Position numbers and translations under genes: made by a program. A stretch of 64,000 nt of DNA from Kitasatospora sp. MAP5-34. Lineage in GTDB: Bacteria; Actinomycetota; Actinomycetes; Streptomycetales; Streptomycetaceae. The DNA is taken from positions 145,891 to 209,890 of the forward strand of contig NZ_JARXZC010000006.1 in the NCBI RefSeq assembly GCF_029894335.1, written 5' to 3'. Positions 9,459 to 18,366 of the stretch are shown piece after piece (the first letter of the stretch is position 1; each line of letters begins with the position of its first letter). The notes beneath the pieces were generated by a model, which was not told the origin of the DNA, did not search any database, and saw nothing but the letters and a program-made list of their open reading frames with translations.

Positions 9459-10834
9459 CGGCCGGCTCCCGTCAGGTCCCCCGGCCGGGCGGGGGAGCGG
9501 ACACTTCCGAGGAAGCTGCCCCCCGCGCCCAGCAGGAGGAAGAACATGCCGGCGAACATCGGGAACCCCAGGGAGTCGAAGGTGGCACTGGTGACCAGGG
9601 CGACGGCGGCCGCCGCGACGAAGCACTGGGCCAGCTCGCGCGAGGCGTCGTCCTGGCACAGGCGCCGGGCGGCGCCGCCGGTGTGCAGTCCGGTGAGGAA
9701 GACGAAGAGCAGTGCCAGGATGCCGAACACGCCCAGTTCGGCGGCGGTCAACAGGTACATGTTGTCGGTGAAGAAGTAGAGCTCCGGCATGAAGGTGCCC
9801 ATCCCGTGGCCGAACCACAGTGAACTCTGCATGTACTCCCAGATCTTGGCGTAGTCGCCGGTGCGGGCCTGGGTGCTGCTGTCGGTGTTGCTGAAGAACG
9901 AGCTGAACAGCCCGGTCAGGGTGGACAGCAGCCCGGGCACGGCCGCGCCGATGCCCACCACGCCGACGCCGACGGCGCCCAGCACGTAGCCCCGGCGCTG
10001 CGGGCGCCAGGCGGGCAGCATGGCGAACAGCGCCACCACGACGCCGATGATGCCGGTGCGGGAGATCGAGATCGGCAGCGCGCCGCCGATCAGCAGCACG
10101 GGCAGCCAGCGGCGCAGCCTGCCCCGGTCGAACCGGGCCGGGTCGAAGGCCTGTTGGACGGCGAACGGCAGCAGCATCGACAGTATCCCGCTGAACTCCA
10201 GCGGGTGCCCGGTGGTGCCCCGGGGTCGGGTGAAGGCACCCCGGCTCATCGGGGCCACCTGGGCGGCGCTCTCCTGCAGGCCCGGGATGTGCAGCGAGGA
10301 CGCGATGTTGGTGTGGGTGACGAAGTCGTACCACCCCAGCAGGGCGACGACGCTCGCGAAGACCACCATCCGGCGCAGCAGCACCTCCAGCCTGGCCCGG
10401 TCCCGGATGCCGGCCGACGAGACCACCACCAGACTGGTCCAGACCAGTAAGGCGATCAGGCCCCGGTCGGCGCCCTGCATCTCCTTCGTGATGGCGGGCC
10501 GTCCCGCGCAGGCGATGTACCCGAGCAGCACGGCCGACGCGTACACCACCATCGCGATCCGCGGCGCCCTGGTGCCCTTGGCGGGCGTGATGCGCTCCGT
10601 CAACCAGGCCGCCAGGAACCACATCAGAGCCATCAGGGCGACCACGTTCGCGGGCGTGCCCACCCCGCCCATGCCCGGCAGCACCAGGTTCGACGGGATG
10701 AACATGGCCAGCAGGAGGTACCCGGTCAGTACCGTGACCGCGTCCACCCCGTACGCGCCACGGGCGGCGCCCTGGCCGGCGGCTGCCGGTAAGGGGGGTG
10801 CGACGGGCTCGAGCGTGGCGTCCCCACGGGTCAT
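9455..10834 (-). CDS. O-antigen ligase / Wzy polymerase-like membrane protein with two TTA codons
   Basis: A 459-residue polytopic membrane protein with about 11 helices and a large extracellular loop in the second half. F-G-H-G-M-G-T-F followed by T-D-N-M-Y-L and A-E-L-G-V-F-G matches the Wzy_C (O-antigen ligase/polymerase) signature, in which the usual His-Asn pair is here Asp-Asn. The family polymerises or transfers lipid-linked repeat units outside the membrane. Two in-frame TTA codons are visible, at residue 15 (10790-10792) and residue 129 (10448-10450), so expression may depend on the bldA tRNA. It lies six bases after the Wzz-like gene and overlaps the flippase start. Confidence 0.83.
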   Translation of the reverse strand: MTRGDATLEPVAPPLPAAAGQGAARGAYGVDAVTVLTGYLLLAMFIPSNLVLPGMGGVGTPANVVALMALMWFLAAWLTERITPAKGTRAPRIAMVVYASAVLLGYIACAGRPAITKEMQGADRGLIALLVWTSLVVVSSAGIRDRARLEVLLRRMVVFASVVALLGWYDFVTHTNIASSLHIPGLQESAAQVAPMSRGAFTRPRGTTGHPLEFSGILSMLLPFAVQQAFDPARFDRGRLRRWLPVLLIGGALPISISRTGIIGVVVALFAMLPAWRPQRRGYVLGAVGVGVVGIGAAVPGLLSTLTGLFSSFFSNTDSSTQARTGDYAKIWEYMQSSLWFGHGMGTFMPELYFFTDNMYLLTAAELGVFGILALLFVFLTGLHTGGAARRLCQDDASRELAQCFVAAAAVALVTSATFDSLGFPMFAGMFFLLLGAGGSFLGSVRSPARPGDLTGAGR

Positions 10835-10840
10835 TCGGTG

Positions 10841-11575
10841 CTACCTCCCGGCGGGAACGGACGTCTGGGCCTGCGGATCCCCGGCCTGCCCGGCTTGTTC
10901 GGCTTGTTCGGCCTGCTCCGCGTGCTCGGCCTTCCTGGCCTTCTTGCGCCCGAACCAGGCCCGCCGCCGGATGCCCAGCAGGTTCTCGGCGAGGAAGGCG
11001 GACAGGAAGGCGATGGCCAGACCGCCCATCGCGATCAGCGCGACGGACTGCAGCTTGGTCTTCGTCTGCGCCTGCGGCGCCTGCGGCGGCACGATCACCG
11101 TGGAGGCGATCTGCGAGCCGGCCGGGGCCTGTTGCTCACTCTGCATCGCCTTGAGCTGCTCGGCGGTGAAGGCGTTCAGGATGTCGATCGACTTCCGCAC
11201 CTGTGCGGGGTCGTTCCCGGTCACCGTCAGGGTGAGGAACGGGCCCATCGCGTTGTCGGCCAGCTTCACCCCGTAAGTGCCGGTGAGTCCGCGCTTCGCC
11301 AGCGCCTTGGCGGACTCGTCCGAGGCTAGCCGGCGGCCGAGGAAGTCGGCCGTCACGGTCAACGCCTGACTGAAACTCAGAAACGGATTGCCGTTGTTCG
11401 GTGGCAGCGCCGACACGTCCGGCGAATTCAGCAGTGATATCGACGACTCCGACTGATAGGTCGTCGGAAGAACGGCGTTGGCCACGACCGACAGGCAGAC
11501 CGTGACCAGCACGATCGGCAGTGTGACGTACCAGCGCTTGCGGATCACTCGTAGGACCTCGCGCATGTCCAACAT
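10841..11575 (-). CDS. Wzz/YveK-type chain-length regulator
   Basis: A 244-residue protein with the Wzz architecture: a cytoplasmic start M-L-D-M-R-E-V-L-R, a first helix around residues 18-36, an extracellular domain of about 130 residues, and a second helix near 180-200. The C-terminal cytoplasmic tail is Lys/Arg rich, then carries an unusual run of three-residue A-E-Q repeats. No Walker motifs or tyrosine cluster are present, so it is the membrane half only, without a fused BY-kinase. The ATG at 11575 follows a GGGGAG ribosome site. It probably sets polymer length together with the downstream Wzy-like protein. It is divergent from the second Wzz-like gene at 11732. Confidence 0.8.
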   Translation of the reverse strand: MLDMREVLRVIRKRWYVTLPIVLVTVCLSVVANAVLPTTYQSESSISLLNSPDVSALPPNNGNPFLSFSQALTVTADFLGRRLASDESAKALAKRGLTGTYGVKLADNAMGPFLTLTVTGNDPAQVRKSIDILNAFTAEQLKAMQSEQQAPAGSQIASTVIVPPQAPQAQTKTKLQSVALIAMGGLAIAFLSAFLAENLLGIRRRAWFGRKKARKAEHAEQAEQAEQAGQAGDPQAQTSVPAGR

Positions 11576-11731
11576 ATCTCCCCCTGGGGCCGTACGTCCC
11601 CCCAGTCTCGCGGTGGTTCTGGGCAGGACTGACCGCTCCCTCAAGCCACCCCGGGACGAGCGTAGTTGGAATGAGGATCCGGCGGAGAACAATCCTCGAA
11701 CTGCCGTCATCGTGTTCGGCGGGGTGAGAGC
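11576..11731. promoter_or_regulatory. Divergent intergenic region between two Wzz-like genes
   Basis: These 156 bases separate oppositely transcribed chain-length genes and so must hold both promoters. The segment around 11660-11720 is more AT-rich than its surroundings. I see ribosome sites at both ends (GGGGAG before 11575 and GGGGTGAG before 11732), but no convincing pair of -35 and -10 hexamers. Confidence 0.5.
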
Positions 11732-12430
11732 ATGACCGACGGGTTGGGGGTGGCCGTGTCTTTCCGTAATGTCGTGCGCGCGCTGATGCGCCGCTGGTTG
11801 GTTCTCGTGCTCGCTGCCGGGCTGACACTGGCCGGGGCTCTGGTGGTGGTGAAACCCGGGCTGGTCTACATGTCGACGGCCGTGGTCCGGGTGAAGCCGC
11901 CCGAGGCCCGGCAGGACCCGGGCGGACTCACCGACTTCCGACCCTCGCTGGCGATCATCGGTGCTGCCGTCGTGACCGTGCTGAAGAGCCGGTCCGGGGA
12001 GGCGGAACTCCGCAGCGCCGGGGTGAGTGGCGCGTACGACCTGCAGCCGCGCAACACCGGTACCACCAAGACCGAGGCGTACGTGGTCCCCACCGTGGAG
12101 ATCAGCGTGCGCGGGACGGACCCGACGGAGACCGACCGCGAGGTCGACATCATCATCAAGGCCTTCGCCGCCCAACTGCGAATGCTGCAGGACGGCTTGA
12201 ACGTACCCGCGCAGCAGTACATCACCAGCGACGAGCTCGTCCCCGCCACCGCGCTGCCCGTCATGGGCGTAAAGAGCCGTGGGCTGATCGGGGTTGCCGC
12301 GCTCGGCACGGTGGGCGGGGTGGCCGTCTCGCTCTGGACGGACGAGTATCTGCGCCGCCGCCGACCGCGTTCCTCGCCACGGCGGCGCCTGCTGCCGAGG
12401 CGCAACGTGCCCAGGGAAGTGGGGACATGA
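11732..12430 (+). CDS. Second Wzz-like membrane protein
   Basis: A 232-residue protein with one helix near residues 22-40, an extracellular region of about 150 residues and a second helix near 185-205, ending in a very arginine-rich tail. The layout and the N-terminal sequence N-V-V-R-A-L-M-R-R-W resemble Wzz/chain-length determinant proteins, but the extracellular part differs clearly from the protein encoded on the other side of the shared promoter region. Its stop overlaps the start of the WecG-type transferase (ATGA at 12427), so the two are coupled. A role in length control or in scaffolding the transferase is inferred. Confidence 0.65.
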   Translation: MTDGLGVAVSFRNVVRALMRRWLVLVLAAGLTLAGALVVVKPGLVYMSTAVVRVKPPEARQDPGGLTDFRPSLAIIGAAVVTVLKSRSGEAELRSAGVSGAYDLQPRNTGTTKTEAYVVPTVEISVRGTDPTETDREVDIIIKAFAAQLRMLQDGLNVPAQQYITSDELVPATALPVMGVKSRGLIGVAALGTVGGVAVSLWTDEYLRRRRPRSSPRRRLLPRRNVPREVGT

Positions 12431-13227
12431 CGGGATCGTACGGAGCCGGACGCGCCGGGGAGGCCCGCCGGCTGGTGCTCGGCGGCACGCCCGCCGACGG
12501 CTGGGACCTGGCCGGGCTGCTGTTGCGGGTGAAGGACCGGCTCACCGGCCCGCTCGCCCGCCCGCTGGTGGTGGCCTCCAGCAACCTCGACCACCTGCAC
12601 CACTTCGGCCGTGGCGGAGCCCACGCCGGGCTGGTCGAGCGGGCCGAACAGGACGCCGACTGGTTGGTGTTGCTCGACGGGATGCCGCTGGTCTGGCAGG
12701 CCCGCCGGCTCACCGGCAGCCGGTGGGAGCGGCTGACGGGCGCCGACCTGCTCCCCGACCTGCTCGCCGTCGCCGCCTCGACGGGCGCGCGGGTGGGTTT
12801 CCTGGGTGGGCAGCAGGAGACTCACCGGCTGCTGGCGGTACGCCTCGCCGAGGAGTGGCCCGAACTGGCGGTCGCGGGTTACTGGGCGCCGAGCCGGGCC
12901 GAACTCACCGCTCCCGGTGGGGCGGCGGCCCTGGCCGAGCAGGTCCGGCTCGCAGCGGTGGACCTGCTGGTCGTCGGCCTGGGCAAGCCCCGCCAGGAGG
13001 CGTGGCTCGCCGAACAGGCCGTGGCCAGCGGTATCCGGGTGGGTCTGGCCGTCGGAGCGGCGGCCGACTTCCTGGCCGGAGTGGTCGACCGGGCACCGGA
13101 CCGCTGGCGAGACAGCGGCCTGGAGTGGCTCTACCGGCTCGTCCTCGAACCACGCCGCCTGGCCCGCCGCTACCTCCTTCAGGGCCCGCGTGCGGCGCTA
13201 CGGCTACTGCTCAACTCCCGGGCCTGA
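12427..13227 (+). CDS. WecG/TagA/CpsF-family glycosyltransferase (GT26)
   Basis: A 266-residue GT26 enzyme. The family motifs are in order: D-G-M-P-L-V-W near residue 83, L-T-G-A-D-L-L near 104, a Rossmann-like F-L-G-G segment near 127, and G-L-G-K-P-R-Q-E-A-W near 188. Members add N-acetylmannosamine-type sugars to lipid-linked acceptors early in teichoic acid or enterobacterial common antigen synthesis. The start is fixed by the four-base overlap with the Wzz-like gene. The specific sugar added is not readable from sequence. Confidence 0.88.
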   Translation: MTGSYGAGRAGEARRLVLGGTPADGWDLAGLLLRVKDRLTGPLARPLVVASSNLDHLHHFGRGGAHAGLVERAEQDADWLVLLDGMPLVWQARRLTGSRWERLTGADLLPDLLAVAASTGARVGFLGGQQETHRLLAVRLAEEWPELAVAGYWAPSRAELTAPGGAAALAEQVRLAAVDLLVVGLGKPRQEAWLAEQAVASGIRVGLAVGAAADFLAGVVDRAPDRWRDSGLEWLYRLVLEPRRLARRYLLQGPRAALRLLLNSRA

Positions 13228-13256
13228 CCGGCAACTTCCGCGTCAGCGCGCAGTCG

Positions 13257-15056
13257 CTACCCCAGTGTGTAGGCGTGCGGTTGGTAGGCCGTGAAGGTGT
13301 CGGTGAAGACGCCCTGCCGGGCGGTGAGGACCCGTCCGTCGTCCGTCCGGACCTGGCCGCTGTACCGGCCGGGGACGGTGAAGGTGACGGTGGACGGGCC
13401 GCCCTCGGGCAGGTCGGGCCGGTCGGTCGCCACCGCCAGGACGGCGGTGCGGCCGCCGGCCGTCCGCAGGGTGGCGGTCACCGGAGCGCCCTGAGCCGCG
13501 ACGCCCACCAGGACGGGCGGGGCGTTCCAGTAGGCGGCGTACGTCTGGGCGTCCGCGTCCACCTGCTTGATGGTGGCGGCCGAGGTCGCGTCCCGCAGGC
13601 AGGCATCCACCTGGGGTTGCGAGACGAACGAGTGGCAGAACCAGCTGAGCCCGGTGGCGCCGTTGACCAGCGCCGCCCAGGCCGCCGCGCGGACCTGGGC
13701 CGGTGAGGCGGCCTTCGCCCCGGTCGCGGTGCGGGAGCCGGCCTGGATCCGCACCGGCGTCTCGAGGAAGACCCAGACCGGCTTGCCGGGCGACAGCAGG
13801 CGGGTCCGCGCGGCGGTGCTCGCGTACGTCCGGACGCCCTTGGTGCTCGGCGGGGAGGACGGGTCGCTGACGCCGTAGAAGTCCACCGACACGATGTCGG
13901 CGGCGGCGGTGTACTGGCTGAAGTCGGTCGGACAGCCGACGCTGCGGGCCCCACCCGCCACCCCCGTACCGAAGTTGACCAGCACCGGCCGGGCTCCGTC
14001 CTGCCGGCGCAGGCTCGCGGCGAAGTCCCGCAGCTTCGCCGGCGGCAGACAGCCGGCCCCGGCGGCGGTGCCGTTCGGGGCGTTCATGTCCGGCTCGTCG
14101 GCCAGCTGGTACCCCGTCAGGGTGGCCGCGCCGACCCGCTCGGCCTGGGCGGCGAGCGGCAGGTCGGCGGTGGCACAGGGCCAGCCGCCCGGCCCGCCCG
14201 GCGCCGGGTCGCAGGCGTGGCCGCCGGCGATCACCGCCATCCCGGCTGCGGCCGCCGCCCGGACCTGCCCGTGGTCGTCCGTCGGCCAGCCCCAGAGGCC
14301 GACGAAGGTGTCGACCCCGAGCGAACGGAAGGCGTGCGCGTCGTCCGAGCCGTCGTACGGCGTGGTCGGGTCCTGCATCCAGACGCTGACGGGCAGTTTT
14401 GCCGGGTCTCTCCAGCCGTTGGTGGCAGGCCACTTGGACCAGTACGCCGGGGTGAAGACGTCCGGGACGTGCGTGACCGACTCGTCGGGGGAGAACGACA
14501 CGTCGACGTAGTAGTCGGTGTTCTCGTGCGATTGGCCGGGGAAGGCCATCGCACTGCCGCTCGCGAACCCGCCGCCGACCGCCGTCAGCGGCCCGGAGGC
14601 GAGCACCACCGGGCCCCCGTCGAAGGCGTTCGGGATGGCGGCGTAGTGGCCGACCGGGGCCAGATAGGACGCGGTGTACGTCGCCCCGGCGGTGATCCGG
14701 ACCGGTTGGGCCAGGTCGGCCTGCTGCCAGCCCGAGTCGGTCTCGTGCTGGAACGTGACCTCGGCCAGCCGCCTGCCCTGGGCGTCCCAGAGCGCGCCGA
14801 CGTGCACGCCGGTGTTCCCGGCGCCCTTGTAGAAGCGGATGCCGGTCACCACACCGGGGAGGGTGGAGGTGAACCGCACCCCCAGCGTGGTGGCGGCCGG
14901 GTCCTCGAACGAGGGCGTCAACGGCACGGCCGACCCGAAGATGCTGGTAGGCGGCCCGGCCTGCCGGGGCGGCGGAGGGTGCGGCGGCCGTCCGCCGGAG
15001 GTGCAGGCGGCGAGGGTGAGACTCAGGGCGAGCAGTACGGCAAGGCGAGGTCGCAC
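13257..15056 (-). CDS. DUF4082 lipoprotein with a glycoside-hydrolase-like barrel
   Basis: A 599-residue predicted lipoprotein. The signal peptide ends in L-A-A-C with Cys18 as the lipid-attached residue. Residues 35-190 form a DUF4082 module (T-G-I-R-F-Y-K-G, S-G-W-Q-Q-A, S-Y-L-A-P-V-G-H-Y) closely resembling the two in the secreted protein encoded at 1509-4982. Residues 200-510 look like a TIM barrel: Y-Q-L-A-D-E-P-D-M-N carries a candidate acid/base glutamate, D-I-V-S-V-D-F-Y follows, and W-V-F-L-E-T-P carries a candidate nucleophile. A beta-rich C-terminal domain ends the protein. Cleavage of the locus polysaccharide is inferred. It lies 11 bases downstream of the glycosyltransferase gene at 15068, in the same operon. 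Confidence 0.75.
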   Translation of the reverse strand: MRPRLAVLLALSLTLAACTSGGRPPHPPPPRQAGPPTSIFGSAVPLTPSFEDPAATTLGVRFTSTLPGVVTGIRFYKGAGNTGVHVGALWDAQGRRLAEVTFQHETDSGWQQADLAQPVRITAGATYTASYLAPVGHYAAIPNAFDGGPVVLASGPLTAVGGGFASGSAMAFPGQSHENTDYYVDVSFSPDESVTHVPDVFTPAYWSKWPATNGWRDPAKLPVSVWMQDPTTPYDGSDDAHAFRSLGVDTFVGLWGWPTDDHGQVRAAAAAGMAVIAGGHACDPAPGGPGGWPCATADLPLAAQAERVGAATLTGYQLADEPDMNAPNGTAAGAGCLPPAKLRDFAASLRRQDGARPVLVNFGTGVAGGARSVGCPTDFSQYTAAADIVSVDFYGVSDPSSPPSTKGVRTYASTAARTRLLSPGKPVWVFLETPVRIQAGSRTATGAKAASPAQVRAAAWAALVNGATGLSWFCHSFVSQPQVDACLRDATSAATIKQVDADAQTYAAYWNAPPVLVGVAAQGAPVTATLRTAGGRTAVLAVATDRPDLPEGGPSTVTFTVPGRYSGQVRTDDGRVLTARQGVFTDTFTAYQPHAYTLG

Positions 15057-15067
15057 GTGGAACTCCT

Positions 15068-16291
15068 TCAGGCCTGCGGCGCGCCCTCGACCAGTTCGAG
15101 CAGGTCGGTCGCGCGCGCCTGCCAGGAGTCTTCCGCCACGGCGGCCCGCCGGAGTTCGGCCGCGCCGGGATCGTCCTGCTCATCGAGCGCCGAGCCGACG
15201 GCGGCGAGGAACGCCTCGGTGGAGTCGGCGACGGCGATCTGCCCGGCGTAGCGGCGTACTTCGGGGAAGTCGGTGCTCACCACCGGCAGGCCGAGCGCGA
15301 GGTACTCCTTGAGTTTGATCGGGTTGCAGTGCCGGACCCAGTCGTTGTCCAGCCACGGCATCAGGGCGACGTCGAACCCCCGTCCGTAGGCGGGGATCTC
15401 GGCGTACGGACGGAAGCCCAGGTGGTGCACGTTCGGCAGCCCGGTCAGCGCCCCGAGGTCGTGCGTGGTGGAGCCGATCAGTACCAACTGCGCGTCCGGG
15501 TACTCCTTGGCGACCCGGGCCAGCAGGTCGAAGTCGACCACGAAGTCGTCCAGCGCGCCGAAGAACCCGATCCTCGGGTGCGGGATCGCCGCCAGGTCGG
15601 CCGGCTCGGTGGTCGCCGCCGTGAAGTGCTCCAGGTCCACCCCGTGGTCCAGGAACACCGCGCGTTCGCCGGTGAGTTCGCGCTCGGCCGCCATCAACTC
15701 GCTGCTGACGTACAGCACATGGTCGGCGCGGCGCATCAGGCTCCGCTCCAGCAGCTCGACCGAGGCGGTGTCGGCCTCCGGGAAGGCGGAGTGCCGGTCG
15801 GAGCGGTTGTAGACCAGCGTCCGGTGCGGCAGGTGCTCGACGACGTCCGCCGCCGTCGGGATGGTCGCCACACACACGTCGGTGGCCATCCCCAGACTCC
15901 GTGCCGCCATCCTGACCTGCAGCGCGATCAGCCGGGCGTTGAGCGCCCGGGCGGTCGCGCTGCCGTAGAAGGGGAGCAACACCGGTGTCATGACGGCGAA
16001 TCCGGGCACCTCCGGCACCGGACGCTGCACCTTGCGCGCCATACTGCGGGCCTTGCGCAGAATCCGCCGGAACGGCTGCGAGCTGCGGCCCGGCAGTGGC
16101 ATCCGCATGGCGATGCTGTTCACGAAGAGCACCGGCCGCTGCCGCGCCAGATTGAGCATCAACTGCACGTCGGAGTGCGCCCTGTTGTGGTACCACCAGT
16201 CCTGCGCGGCGAAGCAGACGTAGCCCTTCGCCCGGCCGCTGGTTCCGGCCCGACCGACGGCAGCGTCGAGCGCCACCTTCCTGCCCCCCAC
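15068..16291 (-). CDS. Glycosyltransferase, GT4/TuaH-like
   Basis: A 407-residue GT-B type transferase. The C-terminal half shows I-G-F-F-G-A-L-D-D, then L-V-L-I-G-S and H-H-L-G-F, then the nucleotide-sugar pocket C-N-P-I-K-L-K-E-Y-L-A-L-G-L-P-V-V, the GT4 E-x7-E-like region. The N-terminal half has D-W-W-Y-H-N-R, resembling TuaH-type teichuronic acid glycosyltransferases. GTG at 16291 was chosen because GGAGGGAG stands ten bases before it. The reading can be extended to 16450, but the added residues are Pro-rich and low in structure. It is followed after 11 bases by the DUF4082 lipoprotein gene. Confidence 0.83.
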   Translation of the reverse strand: MGGRKVALDAAVGRAGTSGRAKGYVCFAAQDWWYHNRAHSDVQLMLNLARQRPVLFVNSIAMRMPLPGRSSQPFRRILRKARSMARKVQRPVPEVPGFAVMTPVLLPFYGSATARALNARLIALQVRMAARSLGMATDVCVATIPTAADVVEHLPHRTLVYNRSDRHSAFPEADTASVELLERSLMRRADHVLYVSSELMAAERELTGERAVFLDHGVDLEHFTAATTEPADLAAIPHPRIGFFGALDDFVVDFDLLARVAKEYPDAQLVLIGSTTHDLGALTGLPNVHHLGFRPYAEIPAYGRGFDVALMPWLDNDWVRHCNPIKLKEYLALGLPVVSTDFPEVRRYAGQIAVADSTEAFLAAVGSALDEQDDPGAAELRRAAVAEDSWQARATDLLELVEGAPQA

Positions 16292-16564
16292 GATCCGGTC
16301 TCCCTCCGGTCCAGACCCCCCGGTCCCGGCCAGGTTAGCGGCCGGGGCAGTGGGCGGAGGCGGTTCCCCGATTTCCGGTGGAGTCCGCACCGCCGCGATA
16401 CCCGGTCGAGGCACGCGGCGCAGGTCAGTACTGTCGTGCACCATGACCATGCGAATACTTGTTCCCGGGCAAGGGACTCTGGGGGTTCTGACCTCGGGCC
16501 GGGGGCGCCGGACATAGCGTTGGGCGCGTCGGCCGTCCGGAGACGAGAGTCAGGGAGAGAAGTC

Positions 16565-17362
16565 ATGGCAGACACGCTCGGCGCGACCAAAGCAGAATTG
16601 GTGCAGCTGGCCCACCGCAGAATGCGGAGCGAGATCCCCGACAACACCTGGACGGCCCGGGAGAAGCTGGCACTCACCTGCCGCATCCTGTTCGACGCCG
16701 GGCACGACTCCGGCCTCGCCGGGCAGATCACCATGCGCGCCGAGGCCCCCGGCACGTACTGGACCCAGCGCCTCGGGCTGGGCTTCGACGAGGTGACGGA
16801 CGCCAACCTGCTGCTCGTGGACGAGGATCTGAACGTCCTCGAGGGCGACGGGATGGCCAACCCGGCCAACCGGTTCCACAGTTGGGTGTACCGGGCGCGG
16901 CCGGACGTCAACTGCGTCATCCACACCCACCCCCTGCACGTCTCGGCGCTGTCCATGCTGGAGAAGCCGTTGGTGGTCTCCCACATGGACCTCTCCCCGC
17001 TCTACGACGACTGCGCCTTCCTCGCGGACTGGCCGGGCATTCCGGTGGGCAACGAGGAGGGCGAGCTGATCACGGCCGCCCTGGGGGAGAAGCGGGCGCT
17101 GCTGCTGGCCCACCACGGCCAGCTGGTCGCCTGCGCCGGCGTCGAGGAGGCGTGCGTCCTGGCGGTGCTGTTCGAGCGGGCCGCGAAGCTGCAGCTGCTG
17201 GCGATGGCGGCCGGGACGATCCGCGAGATCCCGGAGCAGCTCGCCCGCGAGGCGCACGACTGGGTCAGCACCCCGAAGCGGAACCAGGCGTCCTTCGCCT
17301 ACTACGCGCGCCGCGCCCTGCGCGGCCACCCGGACTGCCTCACCACCCCGCCGGGCCGCTGA
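16565..17362 (+). CDS. Class II aldolase/adducin-domain protein
   Basis: A 265-residue protein of the class II aldolase fold (L-fuculose-1-phosphate aldolase, adducin and relatives). The metal site is visible as H-T-H-P near residue 120, with a later histidine in L-L-L-A-H-H-G-Q-L near 183. R-F-H-S-W-V-Y lies just before the first pair. A typical catalytic acidic residue is not obvious, so decarboxylase- or dehydratase-like activity is as likely as aldol cleavage. The ATG at 16565 follows AGGGAGAG. It stands alone between the polysaccharide locus and the DUF4389 gene, and its substrate is unknown. Confidence 0.82.
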   Translation: MADTLGATKAELVQLAHRRMRSEIPDNTWTAREKLALTCRILFDAGHDSGLAGQITMRAEAPGTYWTQRLGLGFDEVTDANLLLVDEDLNVLEGDGMANPANRFHSWVYRARPDVNCVIHTHPLHVSALSMLEKPLVVSHMDLSPLYDDCAFLADWPGIPVGNEEGELITAALGEKRALLLAHHGQLVACAGVEEACVLAVLFERAAKLQLLAMAAGTIREIPEQLAREAHDWVSTPKRNQASFAYYARRALRGHPDCLTTPPGR

Positions 17363-17505
17363 GAGCCTGCGTCCGAACCCCGTCGTGCCGCCGCCGGCCG
17401 GGCGCCGTGCGGCCACCTGTACGGCCCACTCGCCGGGCCGATCGCCCGGCGGACTGTCAGTTTGGGGAACGTAGACCGGCCTCACAGCACAGCAAGGGAG
17501 CAGCC

Positions 17506-18300
17506 ATGGCAGCAGGTGGGTGGAGTGTGCCCGACCAGGGGCAGGCCGAGTGGCTGCCGGTGCTCGACCTTCCGGAGCCCGCGCGGCAGCGCCGCCTCAC
17601 CGTGCTGCTGCGCTGGCTGTTGCTGCTGCCGCAGTTCATCGTGGTGGCGGTGCTCTCCGTCGGCGCCTCGCTGGCCGCCATCGTCGGCTGGTTCGCGGCG
17701 CTCTTCACGGGCCGTCTGCCCGAGCCGGTGGCCCGTTTCCTCTACGGCTACGTCGGCTACCAGACGCGGGTCAGCGCCAGTGCGATGCTGCTGGTCGACC
17801 GGTACCCGCCGTTCGCGCTGTGGGCGCCCGCCGACCACCCGACGCAGATCGAGCTCCGCCCCGGGAAGCTGAACCGGCTGGCCGTCCTGTTCCGGATCAT
17901 CCTGATGTTCCCCGCCGCGATCATCGAGAGCGTGGTCAGCAGCGGCTGGTTCGCCCTCTCCTTCCTGATCTGGCTGGTGGTCCTGATCACCGGCGGGATG
18001 CCCAGGCCGTTGTTCGAGGCCGTCGCCGCCACCCTCCGCTACTCGATGCGGCTGAACTCGTACGTGTTCATGCTCACCTCGGCCTATCCGAAGGGCCTGT
18101 TCGGCGACGCCGCGTACCCGCAGGCCGAGACGCACTCCGCCAGCCGCCCGCTGCGGCTCAGCGGCTGGGGCACGGCGTTCCTGGTGCTGTTCCTCCTCGC
18201 CGGAGTGGGTACCAACATCGCCTCCTCCGTCGGCACCACCTCGGGCGACGACAACCCCACCGTCCGGACCGCCCACGTCCCGGACCAGGGCGTGCGCTGA
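17506..18300 (+). CDS. DUF4389 membrane protein
   Basis: A 264-residue membrane protein. Two long hydrophobic stretches occur near residues 30-65 and two more near 120-175, with a last helix near 225-245. The repeated loop pattern (R-F-L-Y-G-Y-V-G-Y-Q-T-R-V and R-Y-S-M-R-L-N-S-Y-V-F) is characteristic of DUF4389. The family has no established function. The ATG at 17506 follows AAGGGAGC. It lies 66 bases before the Trypco1 gene on the same strand, so joint transcription with the protease operon is possible but not shown. Confidence 0.75.
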   Translation: MAAGGWSVPDQGQAEWLPVLDLPEPARQRRLTVLLRWLLLLPQFIVVAVLSVGASLAAIVGWFAALFTGRLPEPVARFLYGYVGYQTRVSASAMLLVDRYPPFALWAPADHPTQIELRPGKLNRLAVLFRIILMFPAAIIESVVSSGWFALSFLIWLVVLITGGMPRPLFEAVAATLRYSMRLNSYVFMLTSAYPKGLFGDAAYPQAETHSASRPLRLSGWGTAFLVLFLLAGVGTNIASSVGTTSGDDNPTVRTAHVPDQGVR

Positions 18301-18366
18301 CGGTTCGGGTAAGGGATTTGGCCGATCCGGCTGCGGCGAAGATCAGGACTCGGCAGAATCGTCACC

